NCBI RefSeq assembly: GCF_025244925.1
Contig: NZ_CP104275.1
Coordinates: 1,674,001-1,738,000 of the forward strand
Direction: 5' to 3'
Source: Arthrobacter zhaoxinii
Lineage (GTDB): Bacteria > Actinomycetota > Actinomycetes > Actinomycetales > Micrococcaceae
Length of the DNA: 64,000 bases
Of this stretch, positions 41,136 to 50,571 are shown piece after piece. Position 1 is the first letter of the stretch; each line of letters opens with the position of its first letter. Below the pieces are notes generated by a model. It ran no database searches, was not told where the DNA came from, and saw only the letters and a program-made list of their open reading frames with translations. The position numbers and the translations under genes were made by a program.

Positions 41136-42653
41136 GTGGCTATTGACGTTGCATCGCTGGTGGTTGAGACCGGCAACGGACTGGTGCAGGGCATTGTGGA
41201 CCACGGCGTGCGCACCTGGCGCGGCATCCCTTACGCGGCGCCGCCGGTCGGCGGACTCCGGCTCCGTGCGCCGCAGCCGCCCCGCAGCTGGAACGGCATC
41301 CGCGACGCCGCGAGGTTCGGCCCGGTGCCCCCGCAGTCCAAGGCGCCGAGCCTCACCGGGACCCGGCGAAGGGTGGCCATGGATGAGGACTGCCTGTCCC
41401 TGAATGTCTCCGCACCGCTGGATCCGGCGGACGGACTGCTGCCGGTGCTGGTCTACCTGTACGGCGGCGCCTTCAGTTCCGGTTCCTCCGCGGAGCCTAC
41501 GTACCGGGGAACCAAGCTGGTCCGGGACGGCGGCGTCCTCTACGTCTCGCTCAACTACCGCATCGGGGCGCTGGGGTTCATGGACTTCCGCGCGTACTCG
41601 ACGCCGGAACGGCCGTTCGACGCCAACATGGGCCTGCGGGACCAGCTCGCCGCCCTGGAATGGGTGCAGCAGAACATTGAAGCCTTCGGCGGCGACCCGG
41701 ACAATGTCACCCTGTTCGGCGAATCGGCGGGAGGTCTCGCCGTCACCACCCTGATGTGCGTTCCCGCCGCCCGGGGCCTGTTCCATCAGGCCTATGCACA
41801 GAGCGCGGCGCCGTCGGCAGCCTATTCATCGGACCTGCATGCGGCCTGGGCGGCCGACCTGCTGGAGATTCTGGGGGTTGAACCCTCTGCAGCCGCGGAA
41901 GCCCTGACCAGCATTGACGCGGCGAAGCTGGTCAACGCCACCCGGAAACTGACGACGAAGATCGGCCCGGCCAAGCAGCCCGGCTCGCTCAGCGTCTCTC
42001 CGGTCATTGACGGGGACTTCCTCCCCAGGCATCCGATCGACGCCTTCTTTGCGGGCGAATCCGCTCCGGTTCCCCTCGTGCTGGGCACCATGGCCCGGGA
42101 AGGTGCGCTTTTCGCCAAGGTCTCCAACATTCTGCCCTCCACACCCGAACTCATCGAAAAAATGTTCGCGGGCACCGACCCGCTGGCCCGGGACCGGGTG
42201 GTTGCCGCCTATCCGGGCTACCCGTCCCGCAGGCGGTCGGAGGAGATCAGCGGTGACCTGGTGTTCTGGTATCCAAGCCAGATGGTTGCCGAAGGGCATT
42301 CACGCATTGCTCCCACGTGGTCATACCGCTATGACTATGCAACGCCGGCGATGAACCTGCTGGGGTTCGGCGCGACCCATTCCTTCGATGTGCCGGTGAT
42401 GTTCGGCGACATCGGAACCGGGACGGCGAGGGCCCTGACCCTGTTGGGCGGAACCGACGAGCTGAAGGCCCTGTCCGAACGGTTCCAGGGCTCGCTGCTG
42501 AGCCTGGCCAGGCATTCGCACCCCGGCGCCGGCTGGCCCGCCTACGACGAGTTCCACCGGCACACCCGCGTGTTCGACAAGCATGACCGGATCGAATCGG
42601 ATCCGTTCCCGGAACGGCGCCGGGCCTGGTCAGGCTACCGGGGCTACATCTGA
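41136..42653 (+). CDS. Type-B carboxylesterase/lipase (paralogue 2)
   Basis: 505 aa, the same length and motif order as the gene at 36381: RTWRGIPYAAPPVGGLRL, MDEDCLSLNVSAP, LYGGAF, FGESAGGLAV and a C-terminal THSFDVPVMFGD His. The Ser of GESAG is the nucleophile and the family triad should be complete. Starts at GTG 41136, with GAAAGAG upstream. Cytoplasmic ester hydrolase of unknown specificity. The two copies are probably an old duplication, now separated by the arginase-like and ABC-F genes. Confidence 0.9.
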   Translation: MAIDVASLVVETGNGLVQGIVDHGVRTWRGIPYAAPPVGGLRLRAPQPPRSWNGIRDAARFGPVPPQSKAPSLTGTRRRVAMDEDCLSLNVSAPLDPADGLLPVLVYLYGGAFSSGSSAEPTYRGTKLVRDGGVLYVSLNYRIGALGFMDFRAYSTPERPFDANMGLRDQLAALEWVQQNIEAFGGDPDNVTLFGESAGGLAVTTLMCVPAARGLFHQAYAQSAAPSAAYSSDLHAAWAADLLEILGVEPSAAAEALTSIDAAKLVNATRKLTTKIGPAKQPGSLSVSPVIDGDFLPRHPIDAFFAGESAPVPLVLGTMAREGALFAKVSNILPSTPELIEKMFAGTDPLARDRVVAAYPGYPSRRRSEEISGDLVFWYPSQMVAEGHSRIAPTWSYRYDYATPAMNLLGFGATHSFDVPVMFGDIGTGTARALTLLGGTDELKALSERFQGSLLSLARHSHPGAGWPAYDEFHRHTRVFDKHDRIESDPFPERRRAWSGYRGYI

Positions 42654-42748
42654 AGGTTCCCGGCACCCGTGCCCTCAGCGTCACCGCGTGAGAGCCTTAA
42701 GCCGGCTGAGAGATTTTCCCGCACCCCAGGCAAGGAGAGTTGGTTCCC

Positions 42749-44149
42749 ATGAGCGAACATTACGACGTCGTGGTCCTGGGGGCCGGCCCGGGCGGATATG
42801 TGGCGGCCATCCGTGCCGCCCAACTGGGGTTGAAGACGGCAATCGTCGAGGAGAAATACTGGGGCGGGGTCTGCCTCAACGTGGGCTGCATTCCCTCCAA
42901 GGCGCTGCTCCGCAATGCCGAACTCGCACAGATCTTCACCAATCAGGCCAAAACCTTCGGCATGACAGGCGAGGTCAGCTTCGATTTCGGTGCTGCCTTT
43001 GACCGCAGCCGCCAGGTGGCTGACGGCCGGGTCAAGGGCGTCCACTTCCTGATGAAGAAAAACAAGATCACCGAATATGACGGGCACGGCGTTTTTTCCG
43101 ATGACCACACGCTCGAGGTGGCCCTGTCCAAGGGCGGCAGCGAGACGATCACCTTCGACAACGCGATCATCGCGACCGGCACCTATGTGCGGCTGCTTCC
43201 CGGCGTCGAACTAAGCGAGAACGTGGTGACGTATGAGGCCCAGATCATGGACCGGGAGCTGCCGAAGAAGATCGTGATTGTCGGTGCCGGCGCCATCGGC
43301 ATGGAGTTCGGCTACGTGCACCGCAGCTACGGCGTGGACGTGACCATCATCGAATTCCTGGACCGTGCACTGCCGAACGAGGACGCGGACGTGTCCAAGG
43401 AAATCGCCAAGCAGTACAAGAAGCTCGGTATTCCCATCCTTACCTCCACAAAGGTGGAAACGGTGAAGGACAACGGGTCTTCCGTCACCGTGACCTACAC
43501 GGATAAGAACGGCCAACCGGGCAGCATCGAAGCGGACCGGGTGATGATGTCCATCGGCTTTGCCCCGCGCACCGAGGGCTACGGGCTGGAAACGACAGGG
43601 GTGCAGTTGACCGAACGCGGAGCCATCGGCATTGACGACTACATGCGCACCAACGTCCCGCACATCTACGCGATCGGTGACATCACCGCCAAGCTGCAGC
43701 TCGCCCATGTGGCGGAGGCGATGGGCGTGGTGGCGGCCGAAACCATCGGCAAGGCGGAAACCCTGCCGCTGGGCGATTACCGCATGATGCCGCGTGCCAC
43801 GTTCTGCCAGCCGCAGGTGGCCAGCTTTGGACTCACCGAACAGCAGGCCCGCGACGAAGGGCACGATGTGGTGGTGAGTACCTTCCCGTTCACCGCCAAC
43901 GGCAAGGCACACGGCCTGGGTGAACCGGTCGGCTTCGTGAAGCTCGTGGCGGACAAGGAGCATCTGGAGCTCCTGGGCGGTCATCTGATCGGACCGGATG
44001 TCTCCGAGCTGCTGCCTGAACTGACGCTGGCGCAGAAATGGGACCTGACCGCCCATGAGCTCGCCCGCAACGTGCATACCCATCCCACCCTGAGCGAGGC
44101 CCTGCAGGAAGCCTTCCACGGATTGACAGGCCACATGATCAACTTCTAG
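42749..44149 (+). CDS. lpdA: Dihydrolipoyl dehydrogenase
   Basis: 466 aa from ATG 42749 with AAGGAGAG 9 nt upstream; an upstream TTG at 42740 is rejected. FAD motif [20 protein letters not shown], redox-active [10 protein letters not shown] disulfide, NAD motif [14 protein letters not shown], and the C-terminal active-site His-Glu in [13 protein letters not shown]3 component that reoxidises dihydrolipoyl groups of pyruvate/2-oxoglutarate dehydrogenase or glycine cleavage complexes. Not in an obvious operon with E1 or E2 genes here. Confidence 0.96.
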   Translation: MSEHYDVVVLGAGPGGYVAAIRAAQLGLKTAIVEEKYWGGVCLNVGCIPSKALLRNAELAQIFTNQAKTFGMTGEVSFDFGAAFDRSRQVADGRVKGVHFLMKKNKITEYDGHGVFSDDHTLEVALSKGGSETITFDNAIIATGTYVRLLPGVELSENVVTYEAQIMDRELPKKIVIVGAGAIGMEFGYVHRSYGVDVTIIEFLDRALPNEDADVSKEIAKQYKKLGIPILTSTKVETVKDNGSSVTVTYTDKNGQPGSIEADRVMMSIGFAPRTEGYGLETTGVQLTERGAIGIDDYMRTNVPHIYAIGDITAKLQLAHVAEAMGVVAAETIGKAETLPLGDYRMMPRATFCQPQVASFGLTEQQARDEGHDVVVSTFPFTANGKAHGLGEPVGFVKLVADKEHLELLGGHLIGPDVSELLPELTLAQKWDLTAHELARNVHTHPTLSEALQEAFHGLTGHMINF

Positions 44150-44260
44150 CCGGGCGGCGGCAGCAGGCCATGCCGGCTTGACTCTGTTCCGGACGCGGCG
44201 AACGCTTGAAGACGAACCCGCCGGGAACTTTCCGCCTTGCTGAAAGCGAAGGGCACCGTC

Positions 44261-45832
44261 ATGAACCCGGGCAGAATCGTCCTGATCGTTATCGGCTCCC
44301 TGCTGGTCCTTGCCGGGCTGACCGCAGGGGCGGCTGCCGCTGCGCTCGGGCTCCTGGCTGCCGCCCAGCGCGACGACGGGTACCTGTCGGTTCCCGAAGA
44401 GACCTACAGCGTCGGCTCGTATGCCCTGACCAGCGAAAACATTGAGGTGAGCTCCGGTATCAGCGCCGGGGACAACGTCGGCACGGTGCAGATCCGGGGC
44501 ACCAATCCGGACGGCGAGCTGTTCATCGGGATCGCCTCAGACACCGACGTCGACCGGTACCTCGCCGGAGTGGCCCACTCCGAACTCGGCGACGTGACCT
44601 TTGAACCGTTCTCCGCCGAGTATGAGGAGACCCCGGGCACCGCAGCACCGGCACCGCCCGGGGAGCAGGATTTCTGGGCTGCGTCCTCCGAGGGAGCCGG
44701 AACCCGGGAAATAGACTGGCCCCTGCAAGAGGGGGAATGGACCGTCGTCGTGATGAACGCCGACGCCGCGCCCCGGGTCACGGCCGAACTGCAGGCGGGT
44801 GTGCGCTCTGACGTGTTCGGTCCGCTCACCTGGTGGCTCATCCTCGGAGCCGTTGTCCTGGTGCTCGGCGGCGTGGCGCTGATCCTTGCCGGCATCCTCA
44901 CCGGCCGGAAGCCCGGCAGCGCATATCCGGCGGCCGGCGCGTATCCGGGCCCCGAAGGAGGACACGGTCCCTACGGGTACGGCGTGGCTGCGGCCGCCCC
45001 CGAGGTGCCCGTGTTGTCCGCCGCGGGGGCGGGGCAGCTGACCGCGGGAGGATACGGCGGGCCGTACCCGGCGCGGCTCTACGGGGAACTCGATCCGGGG
45101 CTGTCCCGCTGGCTGTGGCTCGTGAAGTGGTTCCTGGCCATCCCGCACTACATCCTGCTTGCCTTCCTGTGGATTGCGTTTGGTGTGGCGACCGTTGTTG
45201 CCGGATTCGCCATCCTCTTCACCACCCGCTATCCACGGGCACTGTTCGATTTCAATGTGGGTGTCATCCGGTGGAGCTGGCGCGTGGCCTTCTATGCCAC
45301 CGGAGTATTGGGCACGGACCGGTATCCGCCCTTCAGCCTGGAACGGACCGACTATCCGGCGGACTTCGACGTCGCATACCCGGACCGCCTCTCCCGCGGA
45401 CTGGTGCTGGTGAAGTGGTGGCTGCTGGTCCTCCCGCAGGCACTGATCGTGGGGGCCTTCAGCGGTTCCGGCTACGTTGTGGTGCGGCAGGCAGGGCCGC
45501 TCGGCGGCTGGGACCGGAGCATGGGCGGCGGGGACTGGGACGGGCCGGTGGACTGGGTGACGGACCCTGCAGCCGAAAGCCTGCGCTCAGTGGGCGGCTG
45601 GACCGCCTCCCTGCTGGCCCTGCTGGTGGTGGTTGCCGCCGTCGCGCTGCTGTTTACCGGCCGCTATCCGCGTGCGCTCTTCGACCTCGTGATGGGTCTG
45701 CAGCGGTGGTCCTACCGGGTCCTCGCCTACACGGCGCTGATGCGCGACGAGTATCCTCCGTTCCGGCTGGACCAGGGGCCGGTTGATGCCCGCGACCTGC
45801 CGCCCGCCGGTGACGTGGCCCGTGCCGGCTAA
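44261..45832 (+). CDS. Membrane protein with two DUF4389 domains
   Basis: 523 aa. An N-terminal membrane helix (about 5-30) precedes an extracytoplasmic beta-rich domain (about 40-190), a second helix (about 193-217), a Gly/Ala/Pro/Tyr-rich linker and two copies of a DUF4389-type membrane module: LVKWFLAIPHYILLAFLW...TTRYPRALFDFNVGVIRWSWRV and VKWWLLVLPQALIV...FTGRYPRALFDLVMGLQRWSYRV. The repeated 'RYPRALFD-x-x-x-G-x-x-RW' motif is the family signature. Function unknown. Start at ATG 44261 after GAAGGG. Confidence 0.8.
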   Translation: MNPGRIVLIVIGSLLVLAGLTAGAAAAALGLLAAAQRDDGYLSVPEETYSVGSYALTSENIEVSSGISAGDNVGTVQIRGTNPDGELFIGIASDTDVDRYLAGVAHSELGDVTFEPFSAEYEETPGTAAPAPPGEQDFWAASSEGAGTREIDWPLQEGEWTVVVMNADAAPRVTAELQAGVRSDVFGPLTWWLILGAVVLVLGGVALILAGILTGRKPGSAYPAAGAYPGPEGGHGPYGYGVAAAAPEVPVLSAAGAGQLTAGGYGGPYPARLYGELDPGLSRWLWLVKWFLAIPHYILLAFLWIAFGVATVVAGFAILFTTRYPRALFDFNVGVIRWSWRVAFYATGVLGTDRYPPFSLERTDYPADFDVAYPDRLSRGLVLVKWWLLVLPQALIVGAFSGSGYVVVRQAGPLGGWDRSMGGGDWDGPVDWVTDPAAESLRSVGGWTASLLALLVVVAAVALLFTGRYPRALFDLVMGLQRWSYRVLAYTALMRDEYPPFRLDQGPVDARDLPPAGDVARAG

Positions 45833-45901
45833 GGGCTGCATCGGCGCATTTCTGGTCCTGCACCGGGGTCCGCGGCGCGGTCCGTAGGGCATACTGGCCC
45901 G

Positions 45902-46726
45902 ATGACCAGGTTGGAAGGGCCGCTTGCCGACCCTCAGTCGGGGGCTTGGATTGCCGCGCGGCTGGCTCAGGCCGGAACCGTCTCGGGTACGGTTCCGCAG
46001 GGGTATGCCGCCTATGCCCGGATTTTCCATCCGATCCGTGCGCAGCTGCTGGATTGGCGGCCGGACGGACCGGTAACCGTCGAATCCCGCAACATGCGGT
46101 GGGAGGAACTTGCCGAGGCGCGGGGAACAGTTGCGCACCCGCTGATGCAGTGGTCCGCCATCCTCGCCGGTTACCGCAATCCGGTATGGAACGAACGCGG
46201 ATGGCATTATGAAGACCCGCTGGTGGGTGCATTGCCCGCCGGAACATTGGCCGAGGTGGTCCGCCTCCTCGCCGCACACACGCAGCCCCCCGGCCGTTGC
46301 CTGGCCGGGCTGTGGGACGGGTGGGGCTGGGTCACCGGTGCCGGGGAAACCTCCGCTGTTTCCGCCGGCGGCCCGGCGCCGCAGGAGGCACTGCCGCTTC
46401 CGGGATATGCCGCGGCGGACCGTGTACCGCGGCTGGAACTGCCGGCTCGCGACTACCTGCTGTTTACCGGGGACCTGGCGGTCTTCGCCGACCCGGGATG
46501 GCAGGAACGCAACGGCTGGGATCCGCTCCAGAGCCCCAACCTGCTGTGGCCCCAGGACGCGGCATGGTTCCTCGCTTCCGAGATCGACTTCGATTCCACG
46601 CTCGTAGGCGGCTCGGTTGAACTAATCACCGACCTGCTGCAGGCCGGCACGTTCGAAGCCATGGCGGTACCGCTGGACGGCGATCTGACCCGGCTCGGAG
46701 ACCTCAGAAACGAGACCCCGGACTGA
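45902..46726 (+). CDS. Conserved-type hypothetical protein
   Basis: 274 aa soluble, acidic, Trp-rich protein (about 17 Trp), for example RNMRWEELAEARG, LWDGWGWVTG and WDPLQSPNLLWPQDAAWF. No signal peptide, no membrane helix and no motif that I recognise. The strand-like FTGDLAVFADPGWQ and EIDFDSTLVGGSVELITDLL give a typical mixed alpha/beta look. Similar unnamed proteins are common in Arthrobacter-type genomes as far as I recall. The start at ATG 45902 is the first in frame. Confidence 0.7.
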   Translation: MTRLEGPLADPQSGAWIAARLAQAGTVSGTVPQGYAAYARIFHPIRAQLLDWRPDGPVTVESRNMRWEELAEARGTVAHPLMQWSAILAGYRNPVWNERGWHYEDPLVGALPAGTLAEVVRLLAAHTQPPGRCLAGLWDGWGWVTGAGETSAVSAGGPAPQEALPLPGYAAADRVPRLELPARDYLLFTGDLAVFADPGWQERNGWDPLQSPNLLWPQDAAWFLASEIDFDSTLVGGSVELITDLLQAGTFEAMAVPLDGDLTRLGDLRNETPD

Positions 46727-46828
46727 GGCCCCGGCCGCCACAGAGGGTCGGGCAGCTAACACGGGTCTGTGATCAAGGCATCCACGGATCGGTCCGGTCC
46801 GCCCCGGACCTGTGGATAAGCTGAATAT

Positions 46829-47272
46829 ATGGCCCTTGAGAACATCAATTTCCACACCCGTAAGTGGGTCCGCCCCGAGGATCTGAACGCCAACGGCACC
46901 CTGTTCGGCGGCAGCCTGCTGCGCTGGATCGACGAAGAGGCCACCGTGTACGCCATCCTGCAGATGGGCAACGGCCGGGTGGTCACCAAGTTCATGTCGG
47001 AGATCAACTTCGTCAGCTCGGCGGTGCAGGGAGACCTGATCGAAATGGGGCTTACCGCCACCAAGTTCGGCCGGACGTCGCTCACCATGCAGGCCGAGGT
47101 GCGGAACATGATCACCCGCCGCAGCATCCTGACGATCGACAAGATTGTGTTCGTCAACCTGGATGAGCACGGCAAACCCGTCCCGCACGGCTACACCACC
47201 ATCAGCTACGACCGCGACCGCATCCCGTCCCAGCACATTCCGCCGGTGCCTTTCGGCACGGAGCCGTTCTAG
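46829..47272 (+). CDS. Acyl-CoA thioesterase (hotdog fold, YciA-like)
   Basis: 147 aa single-hotdog protein. NANGTLFGGSLLRWIDEEATVYA (about 20-43) is the YciA-type helix with the catalytic Asp in WIDE, followed by SEINFVSSAVQGDLIEMG and RTSLTMQAEVRNM strands. It should hydrolyse acyl-CoA to free acid and CoA in the cytosol. The short acidic-to-basic tail lacks the ATP-regulated second domain of larger thioesterases. ATG at 46829 directly follows a TATA-rich stretch, possibly a leaderless start. Confidence 0.88.
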   Translation: MALENINFHTRKWVRPEDLNANGTLFGGSLLRWIDEEATVYAILQMGNGRVVTKFMSEINFVSSAVQGDLIEMGLTATKFGRTSLTMQAEVRNMITRRSILTIDKIVFVNLDEHGKPVPHGYTTISYDRDRIPSQHIPPVPFGTEPF

Positions 47273-47341
47273 CCGCAACGCCCGTCCTGCCAGCCTGCGC
47301 CCTCCCGGCCCGGGCGGGGGATTCAAGGCATACTTACTCAT

Positions 47342-48478
47342 ATGAGTCTCGACTTCCCCCTGCCGCAGGGGCGCGCGGCGGCCGGGAAGCCGCTGCGGAT
47401 AGCCATCCTGGCCCACCTGCACCATCCGATCTCCAGTCCGTTCCTCGGCGGCCTGGAAATGCACACCTCGCTGATGGCGGACGAGTTCGCCTCGCGCGGC
47501 CATGACGTCACGCTTTTCGCCAAGGCCGGGTCCGTTTCCCGGGGCCGGGTGGTCGATGTCCTCCCGGAAAGCTTTGACTTCCACCGCAGTCCTGCCCCGG
47601 ACCGCCGGCAGGAGACCCTGGACAGCGCGCTGGGCACGGCCATTGCGGCTGTCCGGGACGGCGGGTTCGACGTCGTCGTCAACAACTCGCTGAGCCTGCT
47701 GCCGTATCTCGAGCTCGCGGATGTGCCCATGCTGACCATCCTGCACACACCGCCGCTGCCGTGGATCGTCGACGCAGTCGAGGACGGCCGGGCACCCCTG
47801 TCACCGCTGCACCGGTTTGTCAGCGTTTCCGCCCGCAATGCCACCGGCTGGTCCACCCACCTGCCGGACCTGCACGTCATCCACAACGGCATCCGCCTGG
47901 CGGACTGGCCCGCCGGCACCGGGTCCCGCCCGGGGACCGCAGTCTGGGCCGGACGGGTCACCCCGGAAAAGGGCCTGCACATTGCCATCGACGCGGCGCG
48001 GACGGCAGGCATGGAACTGCACTTTGCCGGGCCGATCAGCGACGCGAAGTACTTTGAACGCACCGTGGCCCCGCATCTGGGCCGCGGGGTTCGCCACGTC
48101 GGCCACCTCGACCACCGGAACCTGGCCGCCTTCCTCGGATCGGGGGAGGTCTTCATCGCCTCCCCGGTCTGGTCCGAGCCTTTCGGACTCACCGCGCTTG
48201 AAGCCATGGCCTGCGGCACCCCGGTGGCGGCCCTGCCCCTGGGCGCCATGCCGGAGATCATCGACGACGACGCCGGCCGGCTCGCCGAAGGCCTCGGTGC
48301 GGATGCCCTGGCCGCCGCCGTCACCGCCGCACGCCGCCTGGACCGGGACCGCGTGCGGAATTCGGCGGCCCGCTTCAGTGCGGCGGCCATGGTGGACTCC
48401 TACGAAGAGCAGGTGCGGTTCCTGCTCAATCCGGACTGGCTGCCGTCCGCCCCGCCCGCCGAAGCCCTCGTCCCGTAA
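47342..48478 (+). CDS. Glycosyltransferase family 4
   Basis: 378 aa GT-B fold. The N-terminal acceptor half has SSPFLGGLEMHTSLMADEFASRGHDVTLFA; the donor half has VWAGRVTPEKGLHIAIDAARTAGMELHFAGP and the EX7E motif in SEPFGLTALEAMACGTPV. First gene of a glycosyltransferase cluster that runs to 51672. A CATACT hexamer 8 nt before the ATG and absence of a clear SD suggest a leaderless transcript. Substrate unknown. Confidence 0.9.
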   Translation: MSLDFPLPQGRAAAGKPLRIAILAHLHHPISSPFLGGLEMHTSLMADEFASRGHDVTLFAKAGSVSRGRVVDVLPESFDFHRSPAPDRRQETLDSALGTAIAAVRDGGFDVVVNNSLSLLPYLELADVPMLTILHTPPLPWIVDAVEDGRAPLSPLHRFVSVSARNATGWSTHLPDLHVIHNGIRLADWPAGTGSRPGTAVWAGRVTPEKGLHIAIDAARTAGMELHFAGPISDAKYFERTVAPHLGRGVRHVGHLDHRNLAAFLGSGEVFIASPVWSEPFGLTALEAMACGTPVAALPLGAMPEIIDDDAGRLAEGLGADALAAAVTAARRLDRDRVRNSAARFSAAAMVDSYEEQVRFLLNPDWLPSAPPAEALVP

Positions 48479-48490
48479 CCGGAGTTGTCC

Positions 48491-49594
48491 TTGCCTTCCC
48501 CGCGCCTGCCCCGCGTCGCCTATTACGCCCACCACCACGGCACCGGACACCTGCGCCACGCCGCCAACATTGCCCGGCTGGGCGGGGTGGAGCTGCTGGT
48601 CACCGGGACCGCCCCTGCCGCAGGGGAACCCCGGCTGCCCGGCGGCGCACGGTTCGCTCCGCTGCCGCCCGACGTCGGCCCGGGCGGCCCCTACGCGCCC
48701 GGACCGGGGGAGTTCCTGCACTATGCACCCTCGGGTCCGGCACTGCAGGCCCGGTTTGGACAGCTTCTCCGGCTCTGGGAGGAGTTCTCCCCGGACGTAG
48801 TGGTAGTGGACGTGTCCGTGGAGGCGGCCGTCTTTGCCCGGCTGGCCGGCTATCCCGTGATCCACCGGCGGATGCACGGGGAGCGGACGGATCCGCCCCA
48901 CCGGCTGGCCTATGAGTCCGTGCACCGGCTGATCGCCTACTTCCCGGAAGCTATCGAGGACCCGGCGCATCTGCAGGCCTACGGAGCAAAGAGCACGTAT
49001 CTGGGCATGCTTGGCCCGGATACGGCACCGCCCGCCGGGCTCGTCCCCGTGCAGCCCCGGACCGTTGCAGTGCAGACCTCCCTGGGCGGCAGCGGCGTGT
49101 CACTCGAAGACGTGCTCGCCGCGGCCCGCCAGACCCCGGAATGGCAGTGGGAGGTTATGGGGCACACCGCCGGCGCACCCGGAAAGATACCGGCGAACGT
49201 GTCGCTGCCGGGCGTAGTGGCGGATCCGGGACCCCGGCTTGCCGCCGCGGATGTGGTGGTCACCTCCGCCGGACACAACGCCGTGGCCGCAGCGGCTGCC
49301 GCCCGGCGTCCGGCACTGCTGATCCCCGAACCCCGCCCGTTCCGCGAACAGGCGGTCTTCGCCTCTTCGCTGGCTGCGGCGGGGGCAGCCTCCGCTGCGG
49401 ACTTCGCCTCCGTGCAGGATTGGCAGCGCACACTGGAGGACCTGCGCGGAACCGATCCGGAGCTGCTGGCCCGGACGCTGCTGGTATCCCCGGAAGATTT
49501 CCGGAAGCGCTTCCTGGCCGCGGTGGACGCGGCCGTGTCCGGCGGAGCCGGGAACGCGGACGCTGCCGGCAGGGTGGTCAGTACGGCGCGTTGA
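48491..49594 (+). CDS. Glycosyltransferase, MurG/UGT-like (GT-B)
   Basis: 367 aa. RVAYYAHHHGTGHLRHAANIA resembles the MurG/GT28 glycine-rich start (acceptor binding), and [30 protein letters not shown] matches the UDP-sugar-binding C-terminal block of the family. Start assigned to TTG 48491 because GGAG sits 6 nt upstream; an in-frame TTG at 48485 would have no SD spacing. It lies 12 nt after the GT4 gene, so both are co-transcribed. The 3' end overlaps the convergent glycosyltransferase by 17 nt. Confidence 0.82.
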   Translation: MPSPRLPRVAYYAHHHGTGHLRHAANIARLGGVELLVTGTAPAAGEPRLPGGARFAPLPPDVGPGGPYAPGPGEFLHYAPSGPALQARFGQLLRLWEEFSPDVVVVDVSVEAAVFARLAGYPVIHRRMHGERTDPPHRLAYESVHRLIAYFPEAIEDPAHLQAYGAKSTYLGMLGPDTAPPAGLVPVQPRTVAVQTSLGGSGVSLEDVLAAARQTPEWQWEVMGHTAGAPGKIPANVSLPGVVADPGPRLAAADVVVTSAGHNAVAAAAAARRPALLIPEPRPFREQAVFASSLAAAGAASAADFASVQDWQRTLEDLRGTDPELLARTLLVSPEDFRKRFLAAVDAAVSGGAGNADAAGRVVSTAR

Positions 49595-50483
49595 CCCGAA
49601 CCGCTGCAAGCTCAGCGGAACCGGGACGGCGCAGCAGACGCAGCTCCCGGCCGCCGCGGTCCCAGGAGACGTAGCCGTCCCGGGCAAAGGCCTCGAGCCA
49701 GCCGGTCATCGGCCAGGTGCCCCATTTGCGCCGGAACGCTTCGGCGTTGATCACGATCGATTCCAGGTGCTGCAGCGGCGGCCGGTGCACCCCGTGGTGC
49801 TGGTGGAACATGGTTGCCGCGGAGAACGCCAGGGGGACGGCTTCCCGCCGGGCCGTGAAGGCGAAGTCCGTGTCCTCGCCGCCGTAGCCGGCGAAGGATT
49901 CGTCAAAGCCGCCGATCCGGTCGAAGGTGTCCCGGCGGACCGCAAATCCCAAAGACCAGAACAGGGCGTATTCCTGCGAGGCTGCTGCGGGCTCTCCCGG
50001 CGCCGGTGCCAGGGCAGCGCGGGCATGGTGCGGCACGGAATCGCGCAGCAGCACTGACTCGTCGCCGTCGGCTACCCAGGCCTGGACGTCCGCGTCCGCC
50101 GCGAGATAGCGGGGCGCGGCCATCACCAGGCCGCCTGTGCGGTCCAGGTCGGCCAGCAGCTGTTCGAACATCTCCGGGCCGGGAATGCAGTCCACGTCCA
50201 GGAAGACCAAAGTGCGGGACCGGGCGGCGGCAGCGGCGGCATTCCGGCCCGCTCCCAGCGGCAGCGGTCCGCCGGGCTCCGACGCCGTGTGGACCACCCG
50301 CAGAGGCACTTCACTGGGCGGGGGAACAGCCGAGGGCTGGTTCAGGTAGCAGACCACGATTTCGGCGGGCCGGCACGTGGAGCGGCCGATGCCGCGGACT
50401 GCATTGGCCAGATGGGCGTCCCGTCCCGAGCTGATGATCAGGACCGAAAACTCCTGGGGGGAGCCCGTATGCCGAGGCTGCAT
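49578..50483 (-). CDS. Glycosyltransferase family 2 with C-terminal galactosyltransferase-like part
   Basis: 301 aa from ATG 50483, preceded by GGAAGGGAAGA. GT-A core: EFSVLIISSGRDAHLANAVRGI, EIVVCYLNQPS, RTLVFLDVDCIPGPEMFEQLL with the DVD metal motif, and the acceptor-side GGFDESFAGYGGEDTDFAF, a signature of the glycosyltransferase 7/galactosyltransferase C-terminal domain (compare GGxNE-x-x-x-GWGxED). The first 33 codons of the longer frame are rejected. Role unknown, presumably in the same glycan as its neighbours. Confidence 0.85.
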   Translation of the reverse strand: MQPRHTGSPQEFSVLIISSGRDAHLANAVRGIGRSTCRPAEIVVCYLNQPSAVPPPSEVPLRVVHTASEPGGPLPLGAGRNAAAAAARSRTLVFLDVDCIPGPEMFEQLLADLDRTGGLVMAAPRYLAADADVQAWVADGDESVLLRDSVPHHARAALAPAPGEPAAASQEYALFWSLGFAVRRDTFDRIGGFDESFAGYGGEDTDFAFTARREAVPLAFSAATMFHQHHGVHRPPLQHLESIVINAEAFRRKWGTWPMTGWLEAFARDGYVSWDRGGRELRLLRRPGSAELAAVRVNAPY

Positions 50484-50530
50484 TCTTCCCTTCCGCCGGG
50501 GGTACCCGACCCGGGCGCCCGAAACCACTA

Positions 50531-50538
50531 AGTATACT
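50531..50538. promoter_or_regulatory. Palindromic -10-like element between divergent glycosyltransferase genes
   Basis: AGTATACT contains TATACT, close to the -10 consensus, and is itself palindromic, so it might serve the divergent genes at 50483 (minus) and 50572 (plus). No clear -35 element was found. Confidence 0.35.
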
Positions 50539-50571
50539 GAAGAAGGTTTTTTCGGCGGAGAAGGAGCAGGC

